64,000 nucleotides of DNA, taken from assembly GCA_024280035.1 (NCBI GenBank), contig JAJRQV010000014.1:62001-126000 (forward strand), in the 5' to 3' direction. Positions 56,101 through 63,909 of this stretch are shown in pieces (position 1 is the stretch's first letter; every line of letters begins with the position of its first letter). The stretch comes from Campylobacterales bacterium. Its GTDB lineage: Bacteria > Campylobacterota > Campylobacteria > Campylobacterales > Sulfurimonadaceae. The notes beneath the pieces were generated by a model. That model was not told the DNA's origin, ran no database searches, and saw only the letters and a program-made list of their open reading frames with translations. The position numbers and the translations under genes are program-made.

Positions 56101-56261
56101 TACCTATTATGTTTGAAACCTCAAAACAGGCAAAATTTCTTATTCCAATGGCAATATCTATAGGCTTTGGTGTTCTTTTTGCAACCTTTGTTACGCTTTT
56201 AATAGTACCTGCTTTGTATTTGATTATTGAAGATGTGAAGAAGTTTTTAGAGGGGAAGTAG
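53154..56261 (+). CDS. RND efflux pump, AcrB/HAE1-like
   Basis: A 1035-residue pump with twelve membrane segments. It shows ASHPVAANLLMIVALVGGIL (TM1), the porter loops with YPGASPQEIEDGVILPVEEA, and TM4 ALGIVVDDAIIMGENI with the proton-relay Asp pair. The second half begins RYLLMLISISLLVLTISYA, and the matching segment ALSGIVVNDALILVDFANRY lies near 940. It is full length. Upstream TonB/ExbBD and outer genes suggest an envelope-export block; drug, metal or siderophore substrate cannot be told. Confidence 0.92.
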   Translation: MKDLKVFRGGPLAWMASHPVAANLLMIVALVGGILMMGYLRQEVYPDFEHDEIRVSVSYPGASPQEIEDGVILPVEEAMSGVDGIKKFTSTASEGSGNVNIEARKGHDLQLLQNDVQNAINRIRTFPSDIERPKVTLRSYERQTMSLVLYGEKDRLILYKLATRFKHALLQHSEISKVDLYGVSALQYSIEIDEEKLRKYSISLEEVSRRINTDSLDLPAGSIKTSNQEILVRLHQRRESIESFSKVPIITTKTGSIIRLEDMASIRENFENEDYFALYNGKPALRIAIRNPQESSPISISKIVKQEIQNYKATLPSEIGINILTNEAEVFEERVSLLLKNSVMGLLIVLFSLSLFLEIRLAFWVMMGIPISFMGAFFLFPFVDVSISMVSLFAFIIALGIVVDDAIIMGENIYHYRERGLSPMDAAIKGAKEMAVPITFAILTNIVAFMPIYFIPGTTGKIFQVIPVVVITIFLVSWIESVFILPAHLAKVKKGVGNPFIAYIHIYQQKFSRAFRAWIRFSFAPFLNLVLKHRYLLMLISISLLVLTISYAASGRMGMQIFPRTPSSYAQAIIKMPFGTPADVTKKMVQKILDSAHKVEDEKGIREYIKGSYARIGREGTHEGLIRIYLPPASVRDKVLSNADFVQLWRKNTGEIPGADLLQFSAYAGGPGHGSALSLEISHTDLNVLKEASKYIADELHAYAELYDINDGFEEGKSQINFSLKPLAYSLGFDARSISREVRAAFYGSESQRILVGNNEVKVMVRLPKPRRESLETLYRLRLFSNDGKEVALMDLINLQWGHAYTQIQRVNGKRVITIEANIRPRSKALEIMNDMQVSFLPESKERFVGLSYSFEGDQTEIRESLGVLKTTFIMAIFAIYALLAIPFRSYLQPLIVMAGIPFGIIGALIGHLIMGYSLSVVSMFGIVALSGIVVNDALILVDFANRYRKKVNASALKTVKEAAIQRFRPILLTTVTTFGGLIPIMFETSKQAKFLIPMAISIGFGVLFATFVTLLIVPALYLIIEDVKKFLEGK

Positions 56262-56293
56262 GAGTGGAAGAAAGTATTTTAAAGAGACAAGCA

Positions 56294-57040
56294 CTATTGT
56301 GCTCGTTTGTCTCTTTGATGTAAATTGCTTTCTTGAAGTTCTTTGGAAGGCTTATGCATTGCTTTTGCTTTTTTAGCACTGTGCATACCGTGCCCTTTTC
56401 TTGGTTTTCTACCATAAGTGTCAATAACATGACTTCGATAGACATTAACACTGATAAAAAAGATAATAAGTAAAGCAGCAAAAGGATACGCGAGTATCTT
56501 TTTCATCTTACTTGCATCAATATGTTCCATCCGTCGGTATAAGATGTATAAACTCCATACAACGGCTAACCATCTAAACATATGAAAGATACCTAACCAC
56601 GCATCTCCACGTTTTGCCATAGGTTCAATATCGATATGCATACCAAATCCCCAAGCCATTCCCTCAACAATACGAGCGGCATTTCCGGTAAAGAAGTATT
56701 CCAGAGCATGTCCCATAGAAGCCAAGATAAACAGAGGTGCAAAAGCATAACCCAGAGTGTAAAAAACAGTATTAAAGTCTTTTTTCAAAATCTTTGAGGC
56801 TATCCACATGCCAACAACTGCTGAGGTAACTGTAAATAAGGTGGCATATAAAAAAGCAAAAAGACCTACCGGGTCAAGTGAACCAAAGTTTATAAAAGAT
56901 TGAAAAAATACAGCTGTTTTATTCCAAATCATCGCATCGCCTATATTACTACGTCCGAGACCATGATGAAATGCCATGGACATAGGAATGGCAGCAAGAA
57001 TAAGAATATAAACCCATACTTCTGCTTTTAGAGTTTTAAA
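56294..57040 (-). pseudogene. Multi-pass membrane protein beside the polyferredoxin gene; start codon missing
   Basis: About 248 codons when read from 57040. It has five or so membrane segments: VWVYILILAAIPMSMAFHHG, GLFAFLYATLFTVTSAVVGM, FNTVFYTLGYAFAPLFILAS, HMFRWLAVVWSLYIL and ILAYPFAALLIIFFISV, and a His/Lys-rich tail. The reading frame is open into the first membrane segment, but the only upstream codons available are TTT AAA ACT CTA AAA, with no ATG/GTG/TTG. A T to G at 57038 makes a TTG start (MKTLKAEVWV) and at the same time a stop for the overlapping polyferredoxin. Function unknown. Confidence 0.5.
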
Positions 57041-57780
57041 CTTTTATAAATTGCCTGTCCAGGAGGAACAAATTTAAAGCTAATCGCCTCACATAAATGT
57101 GTACATGACATACAAAGGGTACAGTCATCCATGGACTCTTTTTTGTTGAAATTAAAAGGGCTTAAACCATAATGACAGGTTCCAGCACAGTCAAAACTTT
57201 TACAATCTGAACACGCTGTATTGTAAGAGCCAAACCAGGTAAAAGAGAGTTTACTAAAACCTCTTAAGGCGGTACCAATAGGACAAATATATTTACAATA
57301 TCCCATATCTCTGTATAAAAAGTAGATAATAAATGAAAGCAGAGTCATTACTCCAAAAAGAGCTGCGGTGCCAAGAGGTGTATGGTAAACACCCGGGAAC
57401 ATATAGTACACGCCCCACCATCCAATAAATAAAAGCATTACTCCAATAAAACGGTTTTGCATCCATTTTGGCATCTTCTTTTTAAGGCCGATTTGTGTGA
57501 TGTATTTTCCTAAGAAACCGTGTGGACAGATCCCACAAAAGATTCTTCCAAAGGTTGGAAGTGTTGTGACAATGAAGAAGGGCCAAAAAATACCCCAAAA
57601 TAGAGCGGTAGTAAAAATATTGTCTTTTGATGAGTCATAAAACCCCATAAAGATGGCATAAAAGAAGATAAGCGTCACAAAAAGACGCAGGATAAATACA
57701 AATTGAGTGTTTTTAAAGATAAATCTAAAAAATCTATTTTTAAAAAGATCATTTCCATTTCGTTTGATAAAGTCAACCAT
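57028..57780 (-). CDS. Membrane polyferredoxin (NapH/NosR-C-like) 4Fe-4S protein
   Basis: A 250-residue protein with about five membrane segments. Iron-sulphur motifs are GRIFCGICPHGFLG, GYCKYICPIGTALRG, NTACSDCKSFDCAGTCHYG and a C-terminal DDCTLCMSCTHLCEA. Such proteins pass electrons across the inner membrane (NapH, NosR, CcoG, RdxA). The C-terminal site has an extra Asp-Asp. Genes of this type often lie beside TonB-dependent receptors, where reduction of an imported metal complex is proposed; the receptor gene is directly upstream. The electron acceptor is unknown. Confidence 0.83.
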   Translation of the reverse strand: MVDFIKRNGNDLFKNRFFRFIFKNTQFVFILRLFVTLIFFYAIFMGFYDSSKDNIFTTALFWGIFWPFFIVTTLPTFGRIFCGICPHGFLGKYITQIGLKKKMPKWMQNRFIGVMLLFIGWWGVYYMFPGVYHTPLGTAALFGVMTLLSFIIYFLYRDMGYCKYICPIGTALRGFSKLSFTWFGSYNTACSDCKSFDCAGTCHYGLSPFNFNKKESMDDCTLCMSCTHLCEAISFKFVPPGQAIYKSLKL

Positions 57781-57806
57781 TAAGAAAATCCTTTTTATTT
57801 TTTGAA

Positions 57807-57826
57807 GTAGCCTTAAAAGAGGCTAC
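57807..57826 (-). other. Intercistronic hairpin after the receptor gene
   Basis: GTAGCC-N8-GGCTAC is a perfect six-base stem between the receptor and polyferredoxin genes. It is followed on the minus strand by TTCAAAAAAT rather than a T-run, so it is more likely an RNA-stabilising or processing site than a terminator. Confidence 0.4.
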
Positions 57827-57836
57827 TGCTGTTGTT

Positions 57837-60017
57837 CTAGAAGCTGTACTTTGCACCTACATAAAACACACGACCTGGGTCAACAGTTATACTTGCATCC
57901 TCAGAATCAAGCTCTCCATTTCCACTTCTATCACTGTAAAGATAGACGGTACGGTAGTACTGATTATCAAAGACATTGTCCGTACGAACAAATAACTCTA
58001 ACTTGTTATTTTGAATTTTTGTGTTGTAGCGAAGTTGAAGATTCATAACCATATAACCTGGCATGGTTACTAGATTCGTTTCATCAGCGTAATAGTTTGA
58101 CTGTGCATAATTTTCAGCAACGATGCTCCAGTCTTTGTTGATTTTTAAGTAAGTAAACAGGTCAAAACGATGTTGTGGTGTTCTTGGTATCGTGTTTGAA
58201 CTGATGTCATAAGTCTTATCACCGTCTTCTTTATATGTGGGTGAAAGATCTACGGTAAAAGGATCATGTGCTGTGTACTTGGCACGCATATAGGTATAGG
58301 CTACATCAAAAGAAAGTAATCTAGTTTTGTCTGTATTTAATGATAGTTCTATACCGCGTGATCTTGAATCACCAACATTATCAAAAAATACGTTACCGTT
58401 TGAGTAATATGTTCCTGCATTTTTTGCGATAATATCTTTTGTATTAAGTTGATACACAGACAATTCATATTTAACATTTGTATCCGCAATCTTTTGATCC
58501 CCACGAATACCAAGTTCGTAGTTAATTGTTGTTTGAGTATCAATATCTGGATTGTTGTCACTGTAACGGTCTGGATCAAAGTCATTAGCGTACATTTCAT
58601 AAACACGTGGGTTTCTGAAACCTGTTGAAACACTTGAAAAAAGTGTGTTTTTGTTATCTAACTGGTAAGCTGCACCTGCACGCAAAGATATATTTTTAAA
58701 GGTATCTTCATGGTAAGTATTAGTCGTTTGCCATGCAAGCCCATCAAACTCTAAAGCATTTTGCTCGTACTCATATTTGTCATAATCATAACGTGCATTT
58801 AAAACAGCAGTTAAGTCAGAGCTTAATTTGTATTTAGTTTCACCATAAATTGCATAACGATCTTGGGTACTGTCAGCAATGGAAGTATCACCGAGTGTTC
58901 CACTGCTTCTACCATCTTCATAAGTTACGGAGGTGATATCTGTCTCATCAAGTTTACGTTGACCAAGGTCTAAACCTATCATATAACCAAGATTGTTTAG
59001 AGTGCTACGAAATTCTGATTTTACACCGTACTGATCAATGTCTTCAGTGGAGTCTCTTGTGTATCTATCGTCTAAGGTATCTCCTGTTGTATCATGAGGA
59101 GAAGCCTCATAATCATAGTTATCAATATAATAATAGGTATTTACCATAAGGTTTGAGTTACTAGAAAAATCTTTATTATAAATAAGAAAATATTTTTGAA
59201 TATCTGAATTATAATCATGATTCCAAGGTAAATCTCCATCACCTGCACCCGTAGGGTTCTCTTTTGCAGCAGTAACCCCTGTAACACTTCCGCGTGAACT
59301 CTCTTCATATTTATCAGTAATCTCTATACCTGCGGTAATATCACTAGAATCATTTATAAAGTACGTTAGCTTAGCATTGATAGCGTTTGATTTGTTCTCT
59401 CCCATATCCCAGTAACCATTTGTAAACCTATGACTTATGTTAACCGTTGCCGCGTAGGTATCGTTACTTGTAAAGATAGATGTTTCATAGTTTTGATAAG
59501 CATAACTTCCATACTCGGCATAAAGAGTAATTTCATCTTGGTCTTTTGGTTTTTTTGTTGTAATAATTACGGCACCAGCTAAGGCATCAGCACCGTATAA
59601 GTATGAGGCACCCCCTTTGATGACCTTAATACTTTCGATGTTATTTAGGTTTAATTTAACCTTACCACCATTTTGAAGTACGGGAACACCATCAATTACA
59701 ACGGCAACTCCTGTATTTTCCCACATAAATTCTTGTTGCCCAACCCCACGCATATGTATCTCAACAATATCACCTGAACGTACATCTGCTGTAATCCCCG
59801 GTACTGTTCTTAATACTTCATTGATGTTTTTTGGATTGATGGTTTGATATTTTTTTTCACTAATGTGATTGACTGCAGAAACCTCTCTTTTATTAGAACC
59901 TGAGATATCTTGGATGGTAGATGACTCTACTTGAATGGTCTCTAGTTCCATCTCTTCTGCAGCGATAACAGAAGAAAAAAGTACTAAACCTGATAATAAT
60001 AACAACTTTTTTTTCAT
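57837..60017 (-). CDS. TonB-dependent outer-membrane receptor
   Basis: A 726-residue receptor with a signal peptide (MKKKLLLLSGLVLFSSVIAA), a TonB box-like region (ETIQVESS), and a plug with GDIVEIHMRGVGQQEFMWEN, VAVVIDGVPVLQNGG and KVIKGGASYLYGADALAGAV. A 22-stranded barrel ends in RVFYVGAKYSF with terminal Phe. The family covers siderophores, corrinoids, heme and metal chelates. Its context (cobalamin genes on both sides, TonB/ExbBD in the same block, a polyferredoxin downstream) favours a metal chelate or corrinoid, without proof. Regulation is discussed with the upstream region. Confidence 0.9.
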   Translation of the reverse strand: MKKKLLLLSGLVLFSSVIAAEEMELETIQVESSTIQDISGSNKREVSAVNHISEKKYQTINPKNINEVLRTVPGITADVRSGDIVEIHMRGVGQQEFMWENTGVAVVIDGVPVLQNGGKVKLNLNNIESIKVIKGGASYLYGADALAGAVIITTKKPKDQDEITLYAEYGSYAYQNYETSIFTSNDTYAATVNISHRFTNGYWDMGENKSNAINAKLTYFINDSSDITAGIEITDKYEESSRGSVTGVTAAKENPTGAGDGDLPWNHDYNSDIQKYFLIYNKDFSSNSNLMVNTYYYIDNYDYEASPHDTTGDTLDDRYTRDSTEDIDQYGVKSEFRSTLNNLGYMIGLDLGQRKLDETDITSVTYEDGRSSGTLGDTSIADSTQDRYAIYGETKYKLSSDLTAVLNARYDYDKYEYEQNALEFDGLAWQTTNTYHEDTFKNISLRAGAAYQLDNKNTLFSSVSTGFRNPRVYEMYANDFDPDRYSDNNPDIDTQTTINYELGIRGDQKIADTNVKYELSVYQLNTKDIIAKNAGTYYSNGNVFFDNVGDSRSRGIELSLNTDKTRLLSFDVAYTYMRAKYTAHDPFTVDLSPTYKEDGDKTYDISSNTIPRTPQHRFDLFTYLKINKDWSIVAENYAQSNYYADETNLVTMPGYMVMNLQLRYNTKIQNNKLELFVRTDNVFDNQYYRTVYLYSDRSGNGELDSEDASITVDPGRVFYVGAKYSF

Positions 60018-60338
60018 TTCTCTAATTTCCTTAAGCTAGACTTTAGAAAAAATTCTAATATAAAAATGTTACATATGTGTTAATTCTAAAGAAGATAATT
60101 AGAATTTGTAGTTATATTTTGAATAATTATTGTGAATAATTAATTATTGTTTTTTTTAGAGAATAAAATTACTTGTAGGGAAAATTTTTATAATGAGATG
60201 CTTTTTTTTACGTTTCTGAAACAAATCAAGTTTATGCTAAATGCATTACTTTTAGCTTAATTGATTTATAGAAAGGAGTTTTAGAGCTGAGCTTAATTAA
60301 GATTTGATATAATCTCTTAAAAAAGAAACAGGTCTGTT
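60018..60338. promoter_or_regulatory. Divergent promoter region with a Fur-box-like palindrome
   Basis: AATAATTATTGTGAATAATT (about 60122-60141) is A/T-rich and partly palindromic, as Fur sites of Campylobacterota are, and lies 100-130 bases before the receptor ATG. Near cbiC a TATAAT (60308-60313) stands. The region holds no gene. No cobalamin-riboswitch B12 box was recognised. The Fur assignment is tentative because the region is A/T-rich throughout. Confidence 0.35.
60308..60313 (+). promoter_or_regulatory. -10 element upstream of cbiC
   Basis: TATAAT within GATTTGATATAATCTC, 26 bases before the cbiC ATG. It would start the cbiC to cbiF transcript. Confidence 0.5.
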
Positions 60339-61052
60339 ATGAGCTTTAAAATACTAGAACCACCTATTAACATTGGAGAGGATATCTCTGTAAAATCTTT
60401 TGAAATGATTCATGCGGAAGCAGTTGAATATGAAGGGTTTGCTCGTTTTGATGAAAATGAGAGAGCTTTAGTGGAAAGACTTATTCATACGACCACTTGT
60501 TTTGATCAAGTTATAGACAATATTTACTTCTCTTCAAATGCGATGCTAAAGCTTAAAGATTTACTTGAAAGAAAAGCAAAACTTATCGTTGATACCAACA
60601 TGATTCGTTCAGGATTAAGTAAATTCTATTTAGATAAGTATGAAAATGAAGTTATCTGTTATGTGAATGAGCCTGAAGTTTTTGAGATGGCCAAGATAAA
60701 TGAGACAACACGTTCTTACGCAGCAGTTGAGCTTGCTATTGAAAAGTTTAAAGATGAGCCTATGGTTCTTGCTTGTGGAAATGCCCCGACGTATATTTAT
60801 GCGGCTGTAAATGCTCTTATTAAACATAAAATTAACTTAGATAATGTCATTCTCCTCCTTTTTCCAGTAGGTTTTGTGAATGTTGTAGAGTCAAAAGTGT
60901 ATGGACGAGAGTTTATGGAACATTTTGGATGTGAGGGAATTATTTTAGAGGGAAGGTATGGAGCATCTACTATGGTGGTTGCTTCTTTACATGCGGCTTA
61001 CCGACTGATAAAAGATTATGATACCGAATTTGGAAAGTACAATGGCAAGTAA
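60339..61052 (+). CDS. cbiC: Precorrin-8X methylmutase
   Basis: A 237-residue enzyme that shifts a methyl group from C11 to C12 to give cobyrinic acid. It shows EYEGFARFDENERALVERLI, LIVDTNMIRSGLSKF with substrate-binding Arg/Ser, LACGNAPTYIYAAVNALI and LLFPVGFVNVVESK. These match the CbiC/CobH family, although it is 20-30 residues longer than CbiC of Salmonella. It overlaps the following ferredoxin gene by 11 bases. First gene of the plus-strand cobalamin operon. Confidence 0.92.
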   Translation: MSFKILEPPINIGEDISVKSFEMIHAEAVEYEGFARFDENERALVERLIHTTTCFDQVIDNIYFSSNAMLKLKDLLERKAKLIVDTNMIRSGLSKFYLDKYENEVICYVNEPEVFEMAKINETTRSYAAVELAIEKFKDEPMVLACGNAPTYIYAAVNALIKHKINLDNVILLLFPVGFVNVVESKVYGREFMEHFGCEGIILEGRYGASTMVVASLHAAYRLIKDYDTEFGKYNGK

Positions 61053-61551
61053 GCTAACTAACTCTCATTCTTCTTCCCAGTATGGTGCAAACCCTGTAAA
61101 AAAAGACGAAATTCGTTTAAATGAGATGGGTTCAGAAGTGGTAGAAGGTTATACCTGTAAACCAAAAGATTATGACCCTGAGCGTGCCATTATGCATTAT
61201 AAGACGCTTCTTCTTTTATGTGATGATGAGAGATGTGGAAAAGCGGGTAAAACAGATATGGCTTCAGAATTAAGAGAGATACTAAAAGAGATGGGTTTGA
61301 ATAAGGGTGAAAATCGAATTAAGGTCTCTCGTACAGGCTGTTATGGTACCTGTAGATTTAGACAGGTATGTCAGGTAACCGGAAATACCCAAGCCAATGG
61401 AAATACAAAAAACAATGCCTTATGGTTAAAAAATACGCATCTTTTTAAAGAAGAAAAATGGAGAGAAATATTTAAGCTTTTATCTGAAGATAAGACCTTA
61501 CGTGAAGAGTTAGATAAGGAAGCCTTTATCCCCATGAAAGTGTATTACTAA
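61042..61551 (+). CDS. Thioredoxin-like 2Fe-2S ferredoxin in the cobalamin operon
   Basis: About 169 residues from ATG 61042, inside the 3' end of cbiC. LLLCDDERCGKAGKTDMASE and later SRTGCYGTCRFRQVCQVTGN give the C-x4-C...C-x3-C pattern of the thioredoxin-fold 2Fe-2S family, with one further Cys. A 40-residue N-terminal tail rich in Ser/Asn and a C-terminal helical tail are extra. Sitting between cbiC and cbiD, it might supply electrons to a redox step of corrin formation such as ring contraction or precorrin-6 reduction. That is an inference from position. Confidence 0.75.
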   Translation: MASKLTNSHSSSQYGANPVKKDEIRLNEMGSEVVEGYTCKPKDYDPERAIMHYKTLLLLCDDERCGKAGKTDMASELREILKEMGLNKGENRIKVSRTGCYGTCRFRQVCQVTGNTQANGNTKNNALWLKNTHLFKEEKWREIFKLLSEDKTLREELDKEAFIPMKVYY

Positions 61552-61557
61552 GATACA

Positions 61558-62655
61558 ATGAGCCAAGAGCTTCGTAGCGGTTATTCCACAGGCACTCATG
61601 CAACGGCTATCTTAGGTACTGTGCTTGAGTTTTATAAAGAGAGTTCAATACTAGAAAAAATAGAGGTATTTTTACCTCAAGAAAAAACAGCTCTGATAGA
61701 TGTAAAGTATGAAAGTCCTAAGCATTTTAGTACCATTAAAACAGATAATGATGATATGGATGTGACTAAAGGTTGTTGCATACATGTACGCTTATATAAT
61801 GAGAAACCAGAAGGTTTAAGTGAACAAAATCCTTCTGTTTTAGAGTTTAAGGGAAATAAACTTTATCTGTATGCGGGAAAAGGTCTGGGCATAGTGACAA
61901 AAAAAGGTTTAAAAATTAGTCCCAGTTTTCCAGCTATTAATCCAGTACCCTTGGAGATGATGCAGACGATTGCTTCGACTGTTTTACAAAAAGGTCAAGA
62001 AAGATTACATCTTGTGTTTTCGGTGGATAACGGAGAAAAAATATCTAAACAGACAGCAAATGCAAAGGTCGGTGTGATAGGTGGCATCTCAATTTTAGGA
62101 ACAAGAGGTATTGTTAAAACTATTTCTGCGGGTGCTTATATAGAGAGTATTAAATCAGAGATATCTGTTGTTGATGCAAATGATTATAAGACGATAGTCT
62201 TTACCTTAGGAAACTCGGCACATGATTATGCCAAAGTTCATTATGATGAAATCCAGATTGTAGAAATTGGTAATTTTATTTATGATGCCAGTGAACTTTT
62301 GAAAAACAAGAGGTTTACAAAGTTGGTTTTTATTACTGCTGTAGCCAAAATGGCAAAGGTGGGACAAGGTTTTAAAAATACACATAACCGTTATGGAACA
62401 ATGGACTTTGTTATTATAAAATCATGGATAAAAGATGAATTGAATTTTGATTTACAGGGGGAAGACTTTTTAACCCTAAAGGCTGTTTTGCAGACCTTAC
62501 CCGAAGATAAAATCATACCATTTGTAAAGGTTTTAGGCAGTAAGGCAGCCTTGTCTTTTAAAAAATGGTTTGAAGAGTTAGGTTTAGGTATAAAAGAAGT
62601 AGAAACAATAACTCTTGAACATAACAAGGGCATCAAAAAGGAGATTAAATGGTAA
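61558..62655 (+). CDS. cbiD: Cobalt-precorrin-5B C1-methyltransferase
   Basis: A 365-residue enzyme of the anaerobic pathway. It starts SQELRSGYSTGTHATAI, the family signature (R-x-G-x-T-T-G/SYSTGT). GLGIVTKKGLKISPSFPAIN and GISILGTRGIVKTISAGAYIES are the other two conserved blocks. Length is normal. It marks the cobalt-early (anaerobic) pathway. It overlaps cbiET by 7 bases. Confidence 0.95.
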   Translation: MSQELRSGYSTGTHATAILGTVLEFYKESSILEKIEVFLPQEKTALIDVKYESPKHFSTIKTDNDDMDVTKGCCIHVRLYNEKPEGLSEQNPSVLEFKGNKLYLYAGKGLGIVTKKGLKISPSFPAINPVPLEMMQTIASTVLQKGQERLHLVFSVDNGEKISKQTANAKVGVIGGISILGTRGIVKTISAGAYIESIKSEISVVDANDYKTIVFTLGNSAHDYAKVHYDEIQIVEIGNFIYDASELLKNKRFTKLVFITAVAKMAKVGQGFKNTHNRYGTMDFVIIKSWIKDELNFDLQGEDFLTLKAVLQTLPEDKIIPFVKVLGSKAALSFKKWFEELGLGIKEVETITLEHNKGIKKEIKW

Positions 62656-63812
62656 CAATAGCAGGTTCAGGAATGGGTCCATATACTTTTGATAATTTAA
62701 ATATAGACTTTGAGCCTTTTGATTTTATCTTTTGTGATCAAAACTTTGAGACAGATTTAGAAAATGTGATTAAAGGAAGTTTTAAAGTAGTTAAAGAAAA
62801 AATATTAAAAAATTTAGACAAAGATATCTTGTATATTGTAAGTGGTTCTCCTAGCTTCTTTTCAGGGGCAATTTTTATTTTAAATGTACTAAAAAGAGAA
62901 AATATAGCCTATAAGGTGATAGATAATACCTCTTCTTTAAATTATATGTTAGCCCATGAAGGTCTCTCTTTAGTTAAAACGGGCATCGTTACCTTACATG
63001 GAAAGTCAGATATAGACTTGGAGAACTTTTTAGTAAAAGAGAACACTTTTATTATTTGTGATGAAAATACTCCAAGGCTTTTAAGTAAGGCTATGACGTA
63101 CTTAGATGAAGAAGATTATACAATTACCTTGGGTGAACACTTTGGTTATGAGGATGAAAAGTTTTCTTTTCCTAGTCTAAAGCATATTGTACAAAACCCT
63201 CCGAAAATGCCGTATTCTATTTTACTAAAAAGAAATTTCAAAGTGCTTCCAACTATTTCAAGTGAAGACTCTATTGAACATGAAAATGGCATGATTACAA
63301 AGTCCTACAAAAGACATGTCTCTTTACAAAACCTAGATCTTGTTCCTAACCTTCTTTTATGGGATGTTGGGGCAGGTTCAGGCTCTGTTAGTATTGATGG
63401 GTTTAAAAGGTATAAGGTACAGAGCATACTCTTTGAAAAGAATAAAAAACGTGCAGAGATGATTAAAAATTCTCTTAAAAAGCATAAAATCTTAAGTACT
63501 AAACTTTATATAGGTGAAGCAAGTGAAGATTATAAAAAAGAAGAGAGTACTCCGGATAGAATCTTTGTTGGTGGAGGAGGTGCTAAGGTGATAAAAGAGC
63601 TAGACTACCTTTATGGGAAGTTAGCCGAGGGAGGTTTAATGGTGGCCAACTTTGTGACCTTAGAACACCTAACAACTGCCATAAATACTTTGAAAAAAGC
63701 TAAAATAGATTTTGATATAAAAAGTATCTCTTTAACAACTTACAAGATGAGCCTGTTAATGCCTGAGCCTGAACGTATCATGCATCAAATTATTGTAAAA
63801 AAAGTTTCTTAA
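62649..63812 (+). CDS. cbiET: Cobalt-precorrin-6Y/7 C5,15-methyltransferase, CbiE-CbiT fusion
   Basis: A 387-residue fused enzyme (CobL type). The N-terminal half is Cbi[17 protein letters not shown] and [19 protein letters not shown], a tetrapyrrole methylase fold. The C-terminal half, from about residue 220, is Cbi[19 protein letters not shown] with the SAM site, [16 protein letters not shown] and [17 protein letters not shown]. Both halves look complete. In many anaerobic pathways CbiE and CbiT are separate, so the fusion is worth noting. The ~97 bases after it, before cbiF, hold no gene. Confidence 0.92.
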   Translation: MVTIAGSGMGPYTFDNLNIDFEPFDFIFCDQNFETDLENVIKGSFKVVKEKILKNLDKDILYIVSGSPSFFSGAIFILNVLKRENIAYKVIDNTSSLNYMLAHEGLSLVKTGIVTLHGKSDIDLENFLVKENTFIICDENTPRLLSKAMTYLDEEDYTITLGEHFGYEDEKFSFPSLKHIVQNPPKMPYSILLKRNFKVLPTISSEDSIEHENGMITKSYKRHVSLQNLDLVPNLLLWDVGAGSGSVSIDGFKRYKVQSILFEKNKKRAEMIKNSLKKHKILSTKLYIGEASEDYKKEESTPDRIFVGGGGAKVIKELDYLYGKLAEGGLMVANFVTLEHLTTAINTLKKAKIDFDIKSISLTTYKMSLLMPEPERIMHQIIVKKVS

Positions 63813-63909
63813 GGCCTTCCTTTTTTTCTTGTCAAAGAGGATTGATAAAAGAGCATTAAATAAGCCTGTAAAAGATATATTTGCAGAGCTAAACCTAGTA
63901 AGGAATAAT

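Noticed and set aside
57807-57826. Terminator after the TonB-dependent receptor
   Set aside because: The stem is not followed by a T-run on the minus strand, so it was kept as a hairpin of unclear purpose.
60018-60338. Cobalamin riboswitch upstream of the receptor or cbiC
   Set aside because: No GCCACTG-type B12 box or the expected paired elements were seen; the region is plain A/T-rich.
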